Positions 17,456 to 26,628 of a stretch of DNA of 49,542 nucleotides are shown here, one piece after another. The notes below the pieces were generated by a model. That model ran no database searches, was not told the origin of the DNA, and saw only the letters and a program-made list of their open reading frames with translations. The DNA is taken from NCBI GenBank assembly GCA_013297995.1, contig JAAFJB010000020.1:1-49542 (forward strand), in the 5' to 3' direction. The DNA comes from Chitinophagales bacterium (GTDB lineage: Bacteria > Bacteroidota > Bacteroidia > Chitinophagales > Chitinophagaceae). Each line of letters opens with the position of its first letter. Position 1 is the first letter of the stretch. The position numbers were made by a program, and so were the translations under genes.

Positions 17456-17923
17456 TTTTAGAATATTTTACACAAATTTAAACCCATTATTCTAATTTAA
17501 AACAAAAACGATCAAATATTTGTAAATAAAATACAAAAAAGCAATTTAAAATCAAAAGTCATGATTCTTTTCATAATTAAATATTTATTTGTTAAAAAAA
17601 TTGAATTTATCTTAAGCCAAGAAAAATTTGATATTTGTTTCATTGTTGGCGGACTATTTTCTCTCAGCAGGTTATGATTTAATATTATCTTATTCGTTGT
17701 TTTTGCCTCTTTAAATTTTAGAGTGCATCCACAAGGGCTGCTTACAATAAATATATTTGTGCAAGTTCATACGCTTCTTGAGTAAATTCTAGCAATTGTA
17801 TATGTACTTTTAGTAGGGCTGCAAAAAAATACCAATAATTTAGGGTGTTCGTTCAATATTAAACTGTATTGCTATTGCTGTTCTACCAAAAAAATCTTAG
17901 TACTTCTTAGCTGCTTGGCTTGG
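17456..17923. other. AT-rich intergenic region, no gene seen
   Basis: 468 bp, very AT-rich, between the rloA start and the 3' end of the zincin-like gene. Apart from the -7 box near rloA, I see no convincing reading frame, tRNA, inverted repeat or coding remnant. Such AT-rich spacers often flank acquired defence genes, but nothing here shows how they arrived. Confidence 0.4.
17473..17480 (-). promoter_or_regulatory. -7 promoter box for rloAB
   Basis: TAAATTTG on the minus strand matches TAnnTTTG exactly, 17 nt before the rloA ATG. A TTTG lies 22 nt upstream, longer than the usual 19, so the -33 element is uncertain. Confidence 0.5.
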
Positions 17924-18619
17924 TTATTTTGTATAATTTTTTACAAAGCTGTAAAAATCTGGTAATTTTTTGTTTTCATAAATTTCTACAAATTGCGAAA
18001 ACTGAATATAGCCATATTTGTAGGGGTCTGATGAAAGCTCTTGGTAATGCTTGGTGATATATTCTTTAAAATTTTCATGCGCAGGTACAGGATTTTTTAA
18101 AGTAGCAAGTATCTTTTTTGCATAGGAATAACATGCTTTTAATTGATCCTTACTGTCTGTTGTTCGCCAATATAAAATGGCAAAAATATTAGCGTCATAC
18201 TCACTATCATAAGCATTGTCAAATTTTTTTCCTACACTAATAGAAATAGAATGTCCCATTTCATGCACCAGATAAAATCCGTTAAAGAACAAGCCAAAAA
18301 CTTTTTTTCCTTCCGTTTCTCCTCCCGAAACTTCTGCGAAAAATTTCTGCTGTGGTTCAATTACTTCTTGCCATAATGGAAGATTGATTGTATCATTTTC
18401 AATATATATTAAATATGGTGAAGTGTTTTTAACAACTATATTGTTACGCAATTTAATACCCGCATTTGCATGGTGAATTTTAGTTGTCATTTGCTTAACT
18501 ATCTCAATAGCATCTGTAACTAAACTAGTGGGACTGTTATAAGTTGAAAACCATTTATCTTGTGCATTGGTGTAGGTAAGGGTAGAAATAGTGAGCAAAA
18601 CTGTAAGGATGCTTTTCAT
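17924..18619 (-). CDS. Secreted HExxH (zincin-like) protein of unknown family
   Basis: A 231-residue exported protein: signal peptide 1-19 (MKSILTVLLTISTLTYTNA) and mature start near Gln20. It holds LVHEMGH (117-123) with zinc-ligand candidates His119 and His123 and catalytic Glu120, and EYDAN 17 residues further on (Glu140), a gluzincin-like arrangement. No propeptide or other domain is evident, and I do not recognise the family. It stands alone between the rloAB patch and pheT. A small periplasmic or secreted metallopeptidase is the best reading; an inactive homologue is possible. Confidence 0.6.
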   Translation of the reverse strand: MKSILTVLLTISTLTYTNAQDKWFSTYNSPTSLVTDAIEIVKQMTTKIHHANAGIKLRNNIVVKNTSPYLIYIENDTINLPLWQEVIEPQQKFFAEVSGGETEGKKVFGLFFNGFYLVHEMGHSISISVGKKFDNAYDSEYDANIFAILYWRTTDSKDQLKACYSYAKKILATLKNPVPAHENFKEYITKHYQELSSDPYKYGYIQFSQFVEIYENKKLPDFYSFVKNYTK

Positions 18620-18709
18620 TTTATATCTTTTTTAATTGAACTGTTGTATCAGTAGCATTAGCACTAATAATTAAATATACAGCAGTACAAAATAATTATC
18701 AAAAATATC

Positions 18710-18737
18710 ACCCACCGTAAACCATCAACCATCCACC
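18710..18737. repeat. Degenerate heptanucleotide repeat, 4 units
   Basis: Four 7-nt units ACCCACC, GTAAACC, ATCAACC, ATCCACC on the plus strand (complement: GGTGGAT, GGTTGAT, GGTTTAC, GGTGGGT). The ATGGnnG core resembles the heptamers at 32979-33048. It ends 21 bp before the pheT -7 box and covers part of the place where a -33 element would sit. Confidence 0.5.
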
Positions 18738-18758
18738 GCCGCTCTCCTCCTTTTTCCC

Positions 18759-18766
18759 TAAATTTG
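18759..18766 (+). promoter_or_regulatory. -7 promoter box for pheT
   Basis: TAAATTTG matches TAnnTTTG exactly, 20 nt before the pheT ATG, giving a short leader of about 14 nt. No TTTG is found 19 bp upstream, where the sequence is CCGC. Confidence 0.5.
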
Positions 18767-18786
18767 CGCCCTAACAGCGCAGTAAA

Positions 18787-21201
18787 ATGACTATAAGCTA
18801 CCATTGGTTAAGCAAATATTTACCCGAAATAATAGAGCCCACAGCATTGTCTAAAATATTGACTTCCATCGGTCTCGAAGTGGAAAGCTTAACCTATTAC
18901 GAAAAAATAAAAGGATCACTGGCTGGTGTTGTTATTGGCGAAGTAATTGATTGCCAACCCCATCCCAATGCCGATAAACTCAAACTTACCCTCGTAAATA
19001 TTGGTACTACCACCCCGCTTAAAGTGGTTTGTGGTGCTGCTAATATTGCAATGGGTCAAAAAGTAGTGGTGGCTACCATTGGCGCGACCATCTACCCTAC
19101 CACTGGCGATCCCCTTACCATGAAACTCGCTAAAATAAGGGGCGAAGAAAGCCAAGGCATGATCTGCGCCGAAGATGAACTGGGAATGGGCTTTAGTCAC
19201 GATGGTATTCTTGTGCTGCCCCAAAATTCCGTTCCCGGCACCCCTGCCGCTGACTATTTTAAGCCTTATAGCGACTGGATTTTTGAAATCGGCCTCACAC
19301 CCAACCGCATGGATGCCATGAGCCATATGGGCGTTGCTCGTGATATTTGCGCTTACCTAAGTCATCACCAGAAAGAGTGCAGCATTAAATCTCCTTTCAA
19401 CAATCTTTTTAAAGTTGATAATACCGCACATCCCATCAAAGTATCGGTTGAAAATACGGTGGACTGCCCTCGTTATGCTGGTCTCACCATCAGCGGCGTT
19501 ACCGTAGGCCCCTCCCCCGACTGGCTGGTAAACCAACTCATCGCCATTGGCGTGCGCAGCATCAATAATATTGTTGACATCACCAATTTCATACTACACG
19601 AAACGGGCCAACCCCTTCACGCTTTTGACCTAGCGGCCATAAAGGGACAAGAAATTATTGTTAAGAACCTGCCCGCCGATTCCCTTTTCACCACTTTAGA
19701 TGATAAAGAGAGAAAATTATATGCAGAAGACCTGATGATTTGCAATGCTACCGATGGCATGTGCATTGCTGGCGTTTTTGGCGGTATCAACAGCGGCATC
19801 AATACCCATACCAAAGCTATTTTTTTAGAAAGTGCTTGCTTTAACGCCACCAGTATCCGCAAAACATCTATGCGCCATGGTTTAAGAACCGATGCCGCCA
19901 CCCGTTTCGAAAAAGGGATTGATATTTCCAATACCGTTCAGGTACTGAAACGCGCTGCTATGCTGATTAAAGAACTCGCTGGCGGAGAAATTTCTAGTGA
20001 AATCACCGATATTTATCCCAACCCAAAACCTAGGGCTACCGTCTCCATAAAAAACCATTACCTTAAAAAATTAAGTGGCAAAAACTACCACGCCGATAAA
20101 GTAAAAAGAATTCTTACTGCGCTGGGTTTTAATATTGTGAAAGAAGGATTAGATGAATTGATGGTTGAAGTGCCTTATAGCAAACCAGATATTACTATTC
20201 CCGCCGATCTAGTAGAAGAAATATTGCGCATTGATGGGCTCGATAATGTGGCAATTCCTTCCATGATCAGCATCAGCCCCGCCGTAGAAAATTTGGGCAT
20301 TAAAGAAAACCTGCGTGAGAAAATTGCCCATTTTTTAGTCGGCAAAGGCTTTACCGAAATCCTTACCAATTCCATCACTAATAGCAAATATTATGATGAG
20401 GCCGAATCTACTTCCTTGGTTAAAATGATCAATAACCTCAGCGCCGATCTGGATGCCATGCGCCCTTCCATGCTAGAAACCGGCCTCGAAACCATTGCTT
20501 ATAATATCAACCGAAAACAAAATAACCTCCAGTTGTTTGAATTTGGAAAGACCTACCGAACCACAGAAACCGGTTTTCTGGAAGCCGAGCATTTTAGTTT
20601 ACTCACCACCGGTAATTTACAAGAACAAGGTTGGAGATCTAAAACCATCCCACACGATTTTTTTGGCATGAAGGGATTGGCTTCTGCCATTCTTCAATGG
20701 TGTGGTCTTGCTAAAATAAAGTTTGAAGAAAACCTCGAAACCCCCAATACTTGCACTGTTTATGCCGAACGCAAAGCCATTGCAACCATTGTAACGGTGG
20801 CTGCCCACAAGCTAAAACAATTCGATATTAAACAGCCCGTTTTCCAGCTTAATATTCCTTTTGAACCGCTCTTACAAGCAGTCGCACAAAAGAAAATTGT
20901 GTACTGTGAAGTGAATAAATTTCCTTTAGTTCAGCGAGATCTAGCGCTGGTAGTGAATAAATCAACCCCTTTTGCAGCCATTGAAAAAGCAGTTCAACAA
21001 CTGAATATTAAAAAATTGCAGCAAGTGCATTTGTTCGACGTTTTTGAAAGCGATAAATTGGGAGCTGATAAAAAGTCAATGGCAGTAAATTTCACCTTCT
21101 CCGATGACGCTAAAACGCTTACCGACACGGAGATTGATGGTATGATGAACAAGCTGATCCAATGTTTTGAGCAGGAAATAAACGCGGAAATAAGAAAATA
21201 A
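18787..21201 (+). CDS. pheT: Phenylalanine-tRNA ligase beta subunit
   Basis: An 804-residue subunit of the alpha2-beta2 synthetase that charges tRNA-Phe. Domains in order: B1 and tRNA-binding OB fold (about 40-150, ADKLKLTLVNIG), B3/B4 editing domain (about 210-365), B5 (about 400-475), the catalytic-like core (about 485-690) and C-terminal FDX-ACB anticodon-binding domain (about 710-803, KFPLVQRDLALVVNK). Normal length; no pheS neighbour in the window. Starts the rightward set pheT - coiled-coil gene - zapA - rny. Confidence 0.97.
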   Translation: MTISYHWLSKYLPEIIEPTALSKILTSIGLEVESLTYYEKIKGSLAGVVIGEVIDCQPHPNADKLKLTLVNIGTTTPLKVVCGAANIAMGQKVVVATIGATIYPTTGDPLTMKLAKIRGEESQGMICAEDELGMGFSHDGILVLPQNSVPGTPAADYFKPYSDWIFEIGLTPNRMDAMSHMGVARDICAYLSHHQKECSIKSPFNNLFKVDNTAHPIKVSVENTVDCPRYAGLTISGVTVGPSPDWLVNQLIAIGVRSINNIVDITNFILHETGQPLHAFDLAAIKGQEIIVKNLPADSLFTTLDDKERKLYAEDLMICNATDGMCIAGVFGGINSGINTHTKAIFLESACFNATSIRKTSMRHGLRTDAATRFEKGIDISNTVQVLKRAAMLIKELAGGEISSEITDIYPNPKPRATVSIKNHYLKKLSGKNYHADKVKRILTALGFNIVKEGLDELMVEVPYSKPDITIPADLVEEILRIDGLDNVAIPSMISISPAVENLGIKENLREKIAHFLVGKGFTEILTNSITNSKYYDEAESTSLVKMINNLSADLDAMRPSMLETGLETIAYNINRKQNNLQLFEFGKTYRTTETGFLEAEHFSLLTTGNLQEQGWRSKTIPHDFFGMKGLASAILQWCGLAKIKFEENLETPNTCTVYAERKAIATIVTVAAHKLKQFDIKQPVFQLNIPFEPLLQAVAQKKIVYCEVNKFPLVQRDLALVVNKSTPFAAIEKAVQQLNIKKLQQVHLFDVFESDKLGADKKSMAVNFTFSDDAKTLTDTEIDGMMNKLIQCFEQEINAEIRK

Positions 21202-21218
21202 GCCCTTAATTTTCAACC

Positions 21219-21509
21219 ATGGTGGTATTGAATGAATCTATTGCCCAGCTAAAGGAGAAATTACAGCTTCTACTGAAAGCCTATAAGCATATTCAAAAAG
21301 AAAACCAACAGCTTCAAAAAGAAGCAGTTGCACTGCATCAACAACAGGCTTTAGGTAAGCAAAAGCTTTCACAACTGGAACAACAACTGGCTGCTGCGCA
21401 ATTATCGGGTGGTGGCATTGGCAATGATGCTGAGAAACAAAAACTTCAGCAAAAAATAGATGCTTACCTAAAAGAAATTGATAAATGTATTGCGTTATTA
21501 CACGCCTAA
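21219..21509 (+). CDS. Small coiled-coil protein next to zapA
   Basis: A 96-residue protein that is nearly all amphipathic helix rich in Gln, Lys, Glu and Leu (LKEKLQLLLKAYKHIQKEN, then a second helix near the end, DKCIALLHA). No signal peptide. A gene of this type is commonly found just before zapA in Bacteroidota; a part in cell division, similar to ZapB-like coiled coils, is inferred from position only. 17 bp after pheT and 9 bp before zapA. Confidence 0.75.
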   Translation: MVVLNESIAQLKEKLQLLLKAYKHIQKENQQLQKEAVALHQQQALGKQKLSQLEQQLAAAQLSGGGIGNDAEKQKLQQKIDAYLKEIDKCIALLHA

Positions 21510-21518
21510 AAATAAACC

Positions 21519-21812
21519 ATGCCCGAATTAATCCCCATCAATATTGTGGTTGCCGACCGCAGTTATCGACTCAAAATTGAGGCTACTGACGAAGAAACCG
21601 TCCGCAAAACCGCCTTGCTTATCAACGACAAAATCAATGAATTCAAAACCCAATTCGCAGGTAAGGACGTACAAGACTATATTGCCATGGTTCTACTCTG
21701 GTTTGCCACCCAACCAAAAGAAAACAGCAATTCAGTGCTGCTAACACAAAACGCTGCCCAGCAAATTACCGATCTCACCCAACTGATTGACAAAGCACTT
21801 ACCGAAATCTAA
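21519..21812 (+). CDS. zapA: Cell division protein ZapA
   Basis: A 97-residue FtsZ-ring stabiliser. The N-terminal beta-beta-alpha head (PINIVVADRSYRLKI, then DEETVRKTALLINDKINEFK) and the C-terminal helix (LTQNAAQQITDLTQLIDKAL) fit the ZapA family, whose dimers bundle FtsZ filaments. Length is normal. Between the coiled-coil gene and rny, the common order in the phylum. Confidence 0.9.
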   Translation: MPELIPINIVVADRSYRLKIEATDEETVRKTALLINDKINEFKTQFAGKDVQDYIAMVLLWFATQPKENSNSVLLTQNAAQQITDLTQLIDKALTEI

Positions 21813-21912
21813 AATCTTCTCGTTATCTTCGTCCCAATCATTACTTATTATTATAAAATGAGATGTGATAAGACAAATAGGATTGTGAACAATTTAAAAC
21901 CTTGCCAAAACC

Positions 21913-23478
21913 ATGGATTCAGGAATATTATTAGTCATATCAGCCACAATTGCCCTTGTTGTAGGAATTGTAGCGGGTAGGTTTATTTTCGCCAAAAACA
22001 CCAAAAAACAACTGGAAGACGCAGAATACCAGTCGCAAAACATCTTAAAAGAAGCCGAATTAAGGGCCGAGACCATTAAAAAAGAAAAGCAACTCGAAGC
22101 CAAAGAGCGTTTTGTACAACTAAAGAGCGATCACGATCGGGAAGTACTTGATAGGAATCGCAAATTGGGTGAAGCGGAAAACCGCATCAAACAAAAAGAG
22201 ACCACCATCAACCAAAAAGAAGCTTCTTTGGAAAAACAATCCAAAGAAAATGATGCTATTAAAGAAAACCTGAACCGCCAGATTGAATTGGTGAACCAGA
22301 AAAGAACCGAATTAGAGAAACACCAAGAAGAACATATCCGTAGGTTGGAGAAAGTGGCGGGGTTAAGCGCGGAAGACGCCAAAGCCCAACTCATTGAAAG
22401 CCTAAAGCAAGAAGCCCATACACAGGCACTTTCACTTCAGCAAGAAATTATTGAAGATGCTAAGCTGAAAGCCAATAAAGAAGCGCGTAAGATTGTAATC
22501 CAAAGCATTCAACGAACAGCAGCAGAGCAAACCATTGAAAATACAGTAACTGTTTTCAACCTAGAAACAGATGAGATTAAGGGGCAGATCATTGGTCGCG
22601 AAGGTCGCAATATCCGCGCCATTGAAGCAGCTACTGGGGTAGATCTGATTGTAGATGATACGCCTGAAGCCATCATCCTATCTTCATTCGACCCGTTGAG
22701 AAGAGAAATAGCTCGTTTAAGCTTACAGCGATTGGTTTCTGATGGTCGCATTCACCCTGCTCGTATTGAAGAAGTGGTGGAGAAAACCCGTCGCCAGTTA
22801 GAAGAACAAGTGATGGAGATTGGAGAACGCACCGTTATTGAAATGGGCATTCACGGCCTTCACAAAGAATTGATTAGGATTGTAGGTAAAATGCGTTTCC
22901 GTTCTTCGTATGGACAGAATTTGCTCATGCACAGTCGCGAGACTGCCAACCTCTGTGGAATTATGGCTGCTGAACTGGGTATGAACCCCAAACTGGCCAA
23001 AAGAGCTGGATTACTTCATGATATTGGTAAAGTACCCGATGAAGAAACCGAATTGAGTCACGCCCTACTCGGCGCTAAGCTGGCTGAGAAATATGGTGAA
23101 AACCCGGCTGTTATCAATGCAATTGGGGCTCACCACGATGAAATGGAAATGTTATACGTGATTTCTCCTATTATTCAAGCTTGTGACGCCATCAGCGGCG
23201 CTAGGCCAGGTGCGAGAAGAGAAATTATGCAGCAATACCTGCAAAGAATCAAGGATTTGGAGAATTTGGCACTAGCTTATCAGGGTGTTGAAAAAGCGTA
23301 TGCAATTCAAGCGGGACGTGAGTTACGCGTAATTGTAGAAGCCGATAAAGTATCCGATGTAGACAGTGACAAGCTGAGTTTTGAAATAGCCCAGAAAATA
23401 CAGACTGAGATGACTTATCCCGGTCAAATTAAAGTAACCGTAATCAGAGAAAAAAGAGCGGTAAACGTAGCCAGATAG
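21913..23478 (+). CDS. rny: Ribonuclease Y
   Basis: A 521-residue membrane-anchored endoribonuclease that starts mRNA decay. N-terminal transmembrane helix (about 4-26), a long charged coiled coil (about 30-180), a KH domain with [15 protein letters not shown] (about 220-236), and an HD phosphohydrolase domain with [14 protein letters not shown] and GAHHDEME. Normal length. Gap of 100 bp after zapA, which may hold its own promoter (TATCTTCG, one mismatch to TAnnTTTG). Confidence 0.96.
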   Translation: MDSGILLVISATIALVVGIVAGRFIFAKNTKKQLEDAEYQSQNILKEAELRAETIKKEKQLEAKERFVQLKSDHDREVLDRNRKLGEAENRIKQKETTINQKEASLEKQSKENDAIKENLNRQIELVNQKRTELEKHQEEHIRRLEKVAGLSAEDAKAQLIESLKQEAHTQALSLQQEIIEDAKLKANKEARKIVIQSIQRTAAEQTIENTVTVFNLETDEIKGQIIGREGRNIRAIEAATGVDLIVDDTPEAIILSSFDPLRREIARLSLQRLVSDGRIHPARIEEVVEKTRRQLEEQVMEIGERTVIEMGIHGLHKELIRIVGKMRFRSSYGQNLLMHSRETANLCGIMAAELGMNPKLAKRAGLLHDIGKVPDEETELSHALLGAKLAEKYGENPAVINAIGAHHDEMEMLYVISPIIQACDAISGARPGARREIMQQYLQRIKDLENLALAYQGVEKAYAIQAGRELRVIVEADKVSDVDSDKLSFEIAQKIQTEMTYPGQIKVTVIREKRAVNVAR

Positions 23479-23494
23479 AAAAAGAAGTTTCAAA

Positions 23495-23525
23495 TTTGAA
23501 ACTTTCAATTATTTGCTTACCTTTG
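23495..23525 (+). promoter_or_regulatory. Consensus Bacteroidota promoter of rplS
   Basis: TTTG at 23495-23498, exactly 19 bp spacer, then TACCTTTG at 23518-23525 (TAnnTTTG). Transcription should begin about 23532, leaving a leader of about 15 nt before the ATG at 23547. This is an exact match in both boxes and spacing, and gives the best phylum marker in the window. Confidence 0.85.
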
Positions 23526-23546
23526 CCGTCCGCAAAAAATAACTAT

Positions 23547-23897
23547 ATGGACGCCGCAGTAAAATTTGTGCACGAGCAACTGACCACAACAAAAGCACAC
23601 CCCAAGTTTAAAGCAGGTGACAACGTCACTGTGAATTATAAAATTGTAGAAGGTGGTAAAGAACGTATCCAGAGCTTTCGTGGAGACGTAATTAAATTAC
23701 AAGGTACTGGTGCTACCGTATCTTTTACCGTACGTAAAATTTCTGATGGAATTGGTGTAGAACGTTTGTTCCCCATCCTTTCTCCAAATATTGATTCTAT
23801 TCAATTGAATAAGGTTGGTAAAGTACGCCGTGCTAAACTATTTTACTTGCGTGAGCGCAGTGGTAAGCGTGCTCGTATTAAAGAAAAACGCTTCTAA
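23547..23897 (+). CDS. rplS: 50S ribosomal protein L19
   Basis: A 116-residue large-subunit protein at the 30S-50S interface. It contains FKAGDNVTVNYKIVEGGKERIQ, FRGDVIKLQGTG, FTVRKIS, GVERLFPILSPNID and the C-terminal RRAKLFYLRERSGKRARIKEK (first 20 residues are the L19 signature). The start is set at MDAAVKF; an upstream in-frame ATG (23496) lies inside the promoter. Monocistronic: own promoter before it and a strong terminator after it. Confidence 0.97.
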   Translation: MDAAVKFVHEQLTTTKAHPKFKAGDNVTVNYKIVEGGKERIQSFRGDVIKLQGTGATVSFTVRKISDGIGVERLFPILSPNIDSIQLNKVGKVRRAKLFYLRERSGKRARIKEKRF

Positions 23898-23915
23898 TAA
23901 AATTTATATTATAGA

Positions 23916-23944
23916 ACGCTTCGATTTTATCGGAGCGTTTTTTT
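23916..23944 (+). terminator. Rho-independent terminator of rplS
   Basis: AACGCTTCGA - TTTTA - TCGGAGCGTT forms a 10-bp stem with one G-T wobble, followed by a run of T residues (23939-23944). Placed 18 bp after the rplS stop. Confidence 0.88.
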
Positions 23945-23984
23945 ATGCCCCCATAGTTTTAGCATATATTTTATTTTTCGGGGG

Positions 23985-23992
23985 TAGATTTG
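23985..23992 (+). promoter_or_regulatory. -7 promoter box for tatA-gatA
   Basis: TAGATTTG matches TAnnTTTG exactly, 30 nt before the tatA ATG. The expected TTTG 19 bp upstream is absent, so only the -7 element is supported. Confidence 0.5.
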
Positions 23993-24022
23993 TCTTAACT
24001 TCACGTTCTTAAAATAATTACT

Positions 24023-24211
24023 ATGGGTAACTTCGGCTTTCAAGAATTATTAATCATTGGTGTAGTGGTTCTTGTTCTATTTGGTGGTAGAAAAATTCCT
24101 GAATTTATGAGGGGTTTGGGTAAGGGCATTCGTGAGTTCAATGATGCCAAAAATAATGTGAAGAAAGAACTAGAAGAAGGTATCAAAGAAAAAGACAGTA
24201 CGCCTGCTTAA
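24023..24211 (+). CDS. tatA: Twin-arginine translocase subunit TatA/E
   Basis: A 62-residue protein with the TatA layout: short N-terminus (MGNFGFQE), one transmembrane helix (LLIIGVVVLVLFGG), the FGGRKIPE hinge and an amphipathic helix (MRGLGKGIREFNDAKNNVKKEL) of which the first 20 residues are diagnostic. Forms the pore-like oligomer for folded-protein export. Its TAA overlaps the gatA ATG by one base (TAATG), so the two are translationally coupled. Confidence 0.93.
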   Translation: MGNFGFQELLIIGVVVLVLFGGRKIPEFMRGLGKGIREFNDAKNNVKKELEEGIKEKDSTPA

Positions 24212-25647
24212 TGTTCCACTTTAGCACTATTCAAGATTACCATACCGCATTACAGAACGGCCAAACCACCTGTGTGGAAACCGTTCATTTTTATTTGAAT
24301 GCCATTCGCCAAAATGCGCATCTCAACGCTTTTCTTACGGTATATGAAGCAGAAGCACTTGCCAAAGCTGCCCTATTAGATGCGTCAAGAAAAGCCGGAG
24401 AGCCCATTCAAGCCTTGCACGGCGTAATTGTGGGTTTAAAAGATGTGATCTGTTACAAAGACCATCCCGTTTCTGCTGCTTCTAAAATCTTAGCCAATTT
24501 CAACGCTGTGTACAACGCGACTGCTACCCAACGGCTACTAGATGCTGGAGCTATTATTATCGGCCGCCAGAACTGTGATGAATTTGCCATGGGCAGCAGC
24601 AATGAGAACTCCGCTTTTGGGGCAGTAAAAAATGCCGCCGATATTACTCGCGTTCCTGGTGGATCTTCTGGTGGTTCCGCAGTTGCCATTCAAGCGGGTC
24701 TCTGCATGATTAGCTTAGGCAGTGATACAGGCGGATCCGTTCGCCAGCCCGCCGATTTCTGTGGTGTGATAGGCATAAAACCCTCTTACGGTAGAATTTC
24801 TCGTTATGGGCTGATTGCCTATGCTTCTTCTTTTGATCAGATTGGGATTTTCTCCGCCTCCTTACAAGATGCTGCGCTGGTTTTAGAAACCATTGCAGGA
24901 GAAGATGATTTTGACAGTACCGTCTCCCTTCGTCCCGTTGAAAAATATACCGCTGCTGTTCAAACTAATCCCGAAAAAAAATACCGGATTGCTTATTTTA
25001 AAGAAGCACTGAACCATCCCGCCTTGGATGCAGATATACAAAAACAAAGCTCCGCTTTTATTCAAAAAATGATCCAAGCGGGTCATACAGTAGAGGCAGT
25101 CGATTTTTCCTTGCTTAATTTTCTAGTACCCACTTATTACGTGCTTACTACTGCCGAAGCCTCCAGCAATTTATCGCGTTTTGATGGAGTACGTTACGGT
25201 CACCGAACCAAGCAAGAAAATATTGACCTTACCACGCTCTACAAAGCATCCAGAAGTGAAGGCTTTGGAGATGAAGTAAAAAGAAGAATTCTACTCGGCA
25301 CTTTTGTTTTAAGCGAAGGTTATTTTGACGCTTATTTTACCAAAGCACAGCAAGTAAGGAGGCTACTGAAAAATAAGACCGACGAAATTTTTGCTTCCTA
25401 CGATGCCATCATTTCTCCCACCGTTCCCGCACCCGCTTTTAAAATAGGCGAGAAATCGAACGATCCTATTGAAATGTTTCTGGCCGATATTTATACCGTA
25501 TACCCCAATCTGGTAGGCATTCCAGCCATTTCCATTCCGCTTTTTACCCATACTAATAATATGCCTTTTGGTCTGCAAGTAATGACCAAAGCTTTTGATG
25601 AACTAACTTTGTTCCAAGTTTCGCAGCAGATGATGGAACTTAAATAG
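24211..25647 (+). CDS. gatA: Glu-tRNA(Gln)/Asp-tRNA(Asn) amidotransferase subunit A
   Basis: A 478-residue amidase-signature enzyme that supplies ammonia from glutamine for transamidation of Glu-tRNA(Gln) or Asp-tRNA(Asn). The Ser-cisSer-Lys triad is visible: Lys77 (GLKD), Ser152 (GGSSGGS) and Ser176 (GSDTGGSVRQP). The C-terminal FGLQVM matches GatA. No gatB or gatC in the window, common in this phylum where the genes are scattered. Coupled to tatA by a 1-bp overlap; the transglycosylase gene begins 5 bp after. Confidence 0.95.
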   Translation: MFHFSTIQDYHTALQNGQTTCVETVHFYLNAIRQNAHLNAFLTVYEAEALAKAALLDASRKAGEPIQALHGVIVGLKDVICYKDHPVSAASKILANFNAVYNATATQRLLDAGAIIIGRQNCDEFAMGSSNENSAFGAVKNAADITRVPGGSSGGSAVAIQAGLCMISLGSDTGGSVRQPADFCGVIGIKPSYGRISRYGLIAYASSFDQIGIFSASLQDAALVLETIAGEDDFDSTVSLRPVEKYTAAVQTNPEKKYRIAYFKEALNHPALDADIQKQSSAFIQKMIQAGHTVEAVDFSLLNFLVPTYYVLTTAEASSNLSRFDGVRYGHRTKQENIDLTTLYKASRSEGFGDEVKRRILLGTFVLSEGYFDAYFTKAQQVRRLLKNKTDEIFASYDAIISPTVPAPAFKIGEKSNDPIEMFLADIYTVYPNLVGIPAISIPLFTHTNNMPFGLQVMTKAFDELTLFQVSQQMMELK

Positions 25648-25652
25648 CTACC

Positions 25653-26618
25653 ATGCGCATTGTATTGTTTATACTTTTTACTACCAGCCTTCATGCGCAG
25701 AGCGATAGTAGTATAGACAAGCTTAACTTTAAATCGCTGTTTAGAAATAAATTTGAGGCGGACAAACCCTATGCCGCACAACTCAACCCCAGAGCCATTT
25801 CTTTTGTGGACGATTATATGCGGAAATATGGCAAATCACTCGAAAAAATGAAATCCTGGGGAAAACCCTATTTTGATTTGTACGATCAAATTCTAGCCAT
25901 CTACGGTATTCCCAAAGAAATGAAATACCTCAGTGTAATTGAAAGCAGGTTAAATGCGGGTGTTATTTCTTGGGCAGGTGCCGCGGGTCCATGGCAACTG
26001 ATGGATTTTGAAGCCAAACGCTTGGGTCTCCGTGTAAGTTTTCCAGATGAGCGAATGGACTATATTAAAAGCACCCATGCCGCTGCTAAAATTATGCGCG
26101 AACGCTTTGCTGAATTCAATGATTGGCTTTTGGTGGTAGCTGCCTACAATGGAGGGGCTGGAAGGGTGCGGCAGGCTATTAGAAAAACAGGTAGCAGAGA
26201 TTTTTGGGAATTGCAATACCATCTTCCGGAAGAAACCCGCAACCACGTTAAAAAATTTATTGCCACTCATTATGTAATGGAAGGTGGTGGTGGGTGGACT
26301 ACCCTCACAGCCGCTGAAACCAAATATGCTAAAGAAAATACGCCCACAACTATCACCAACCTAAGCGCCGAAGACGCAGCCAATACCACCACCCTAGAAA
26401 TAAGCGGTCGATTTCATTCCTTACTTGTGGCTAATGAATTACTCATGGATATTAAACAATTCAACCAATGGAATCCCGGCTTTGACAAAGTATTGGGGGA
26501 AGGGAAAAAATACAATTTTAGGTTAGAGAAATCTAAACTGCATCTATTCGAGGCCAAAAGAAATCAACTACTCGCAGCATCTATACGAGCATTAATAGAA
26601 GGTTCCCTTCCAAAATAA
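25653..26618 (+). CDS. Lytic transglycosylase (SLT/MltD-like)
   Basis: A 321-residue exported murein hydrolase that cleaves the MurNAc-GlcNAc bond with 1,6-anhydro product formation. Signal peptide about 1-15 (ending LHAQ). The SLT domain (about 82-215) has the catalytic Glu97 in SVIESRLN, then AGAAGPWQLM (109-118) and AAYNGGAGRV. The C-terminal 100 residues carry no clear LysM motif. It begins 5 bp after gatA and is convergent with the YkuK-like gene. Confidence 0.9.
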   Translation: MRIVLFILFTTSLHAQSDSSIDKLNFKSLFRNKFEADKPYAAQLNPRAISFVDDYMRKYGKSLEKMKSWGKPYFDLYDQILAIYGIPKEMKYLSVIESRLNAGVISWAGAAGPWQLMDFEAKRLGLRVSFPDERMDYIKSTHAAAKIMRERFAEFNDWLLVVAAYNGGAGRVRQAIRKTGSRDFWELQYHLPEETRNHVKKFIATHYVMEGGGGWTTLTAAETKYAKENTPTTITNLSAEDAANTTTLEISGRFHSLLVANELLMDIKQFNQWNPGFDKVLGEGKKYNFRLEKSKLHLFEAKRNQLLAASIRALIEGSLPK

Positions 26619-26628
26619 TACCACCCAA

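Noticed and set aside
13858..18786. Replication origin at the switch from mostly leftward to mostly rightward genes
   Set aside because: By eye the plus strand shows no clear change in G versus C bias at 18.7 kb, and the DnaA-box-like motifs are imperfect; a computed skew is needed.
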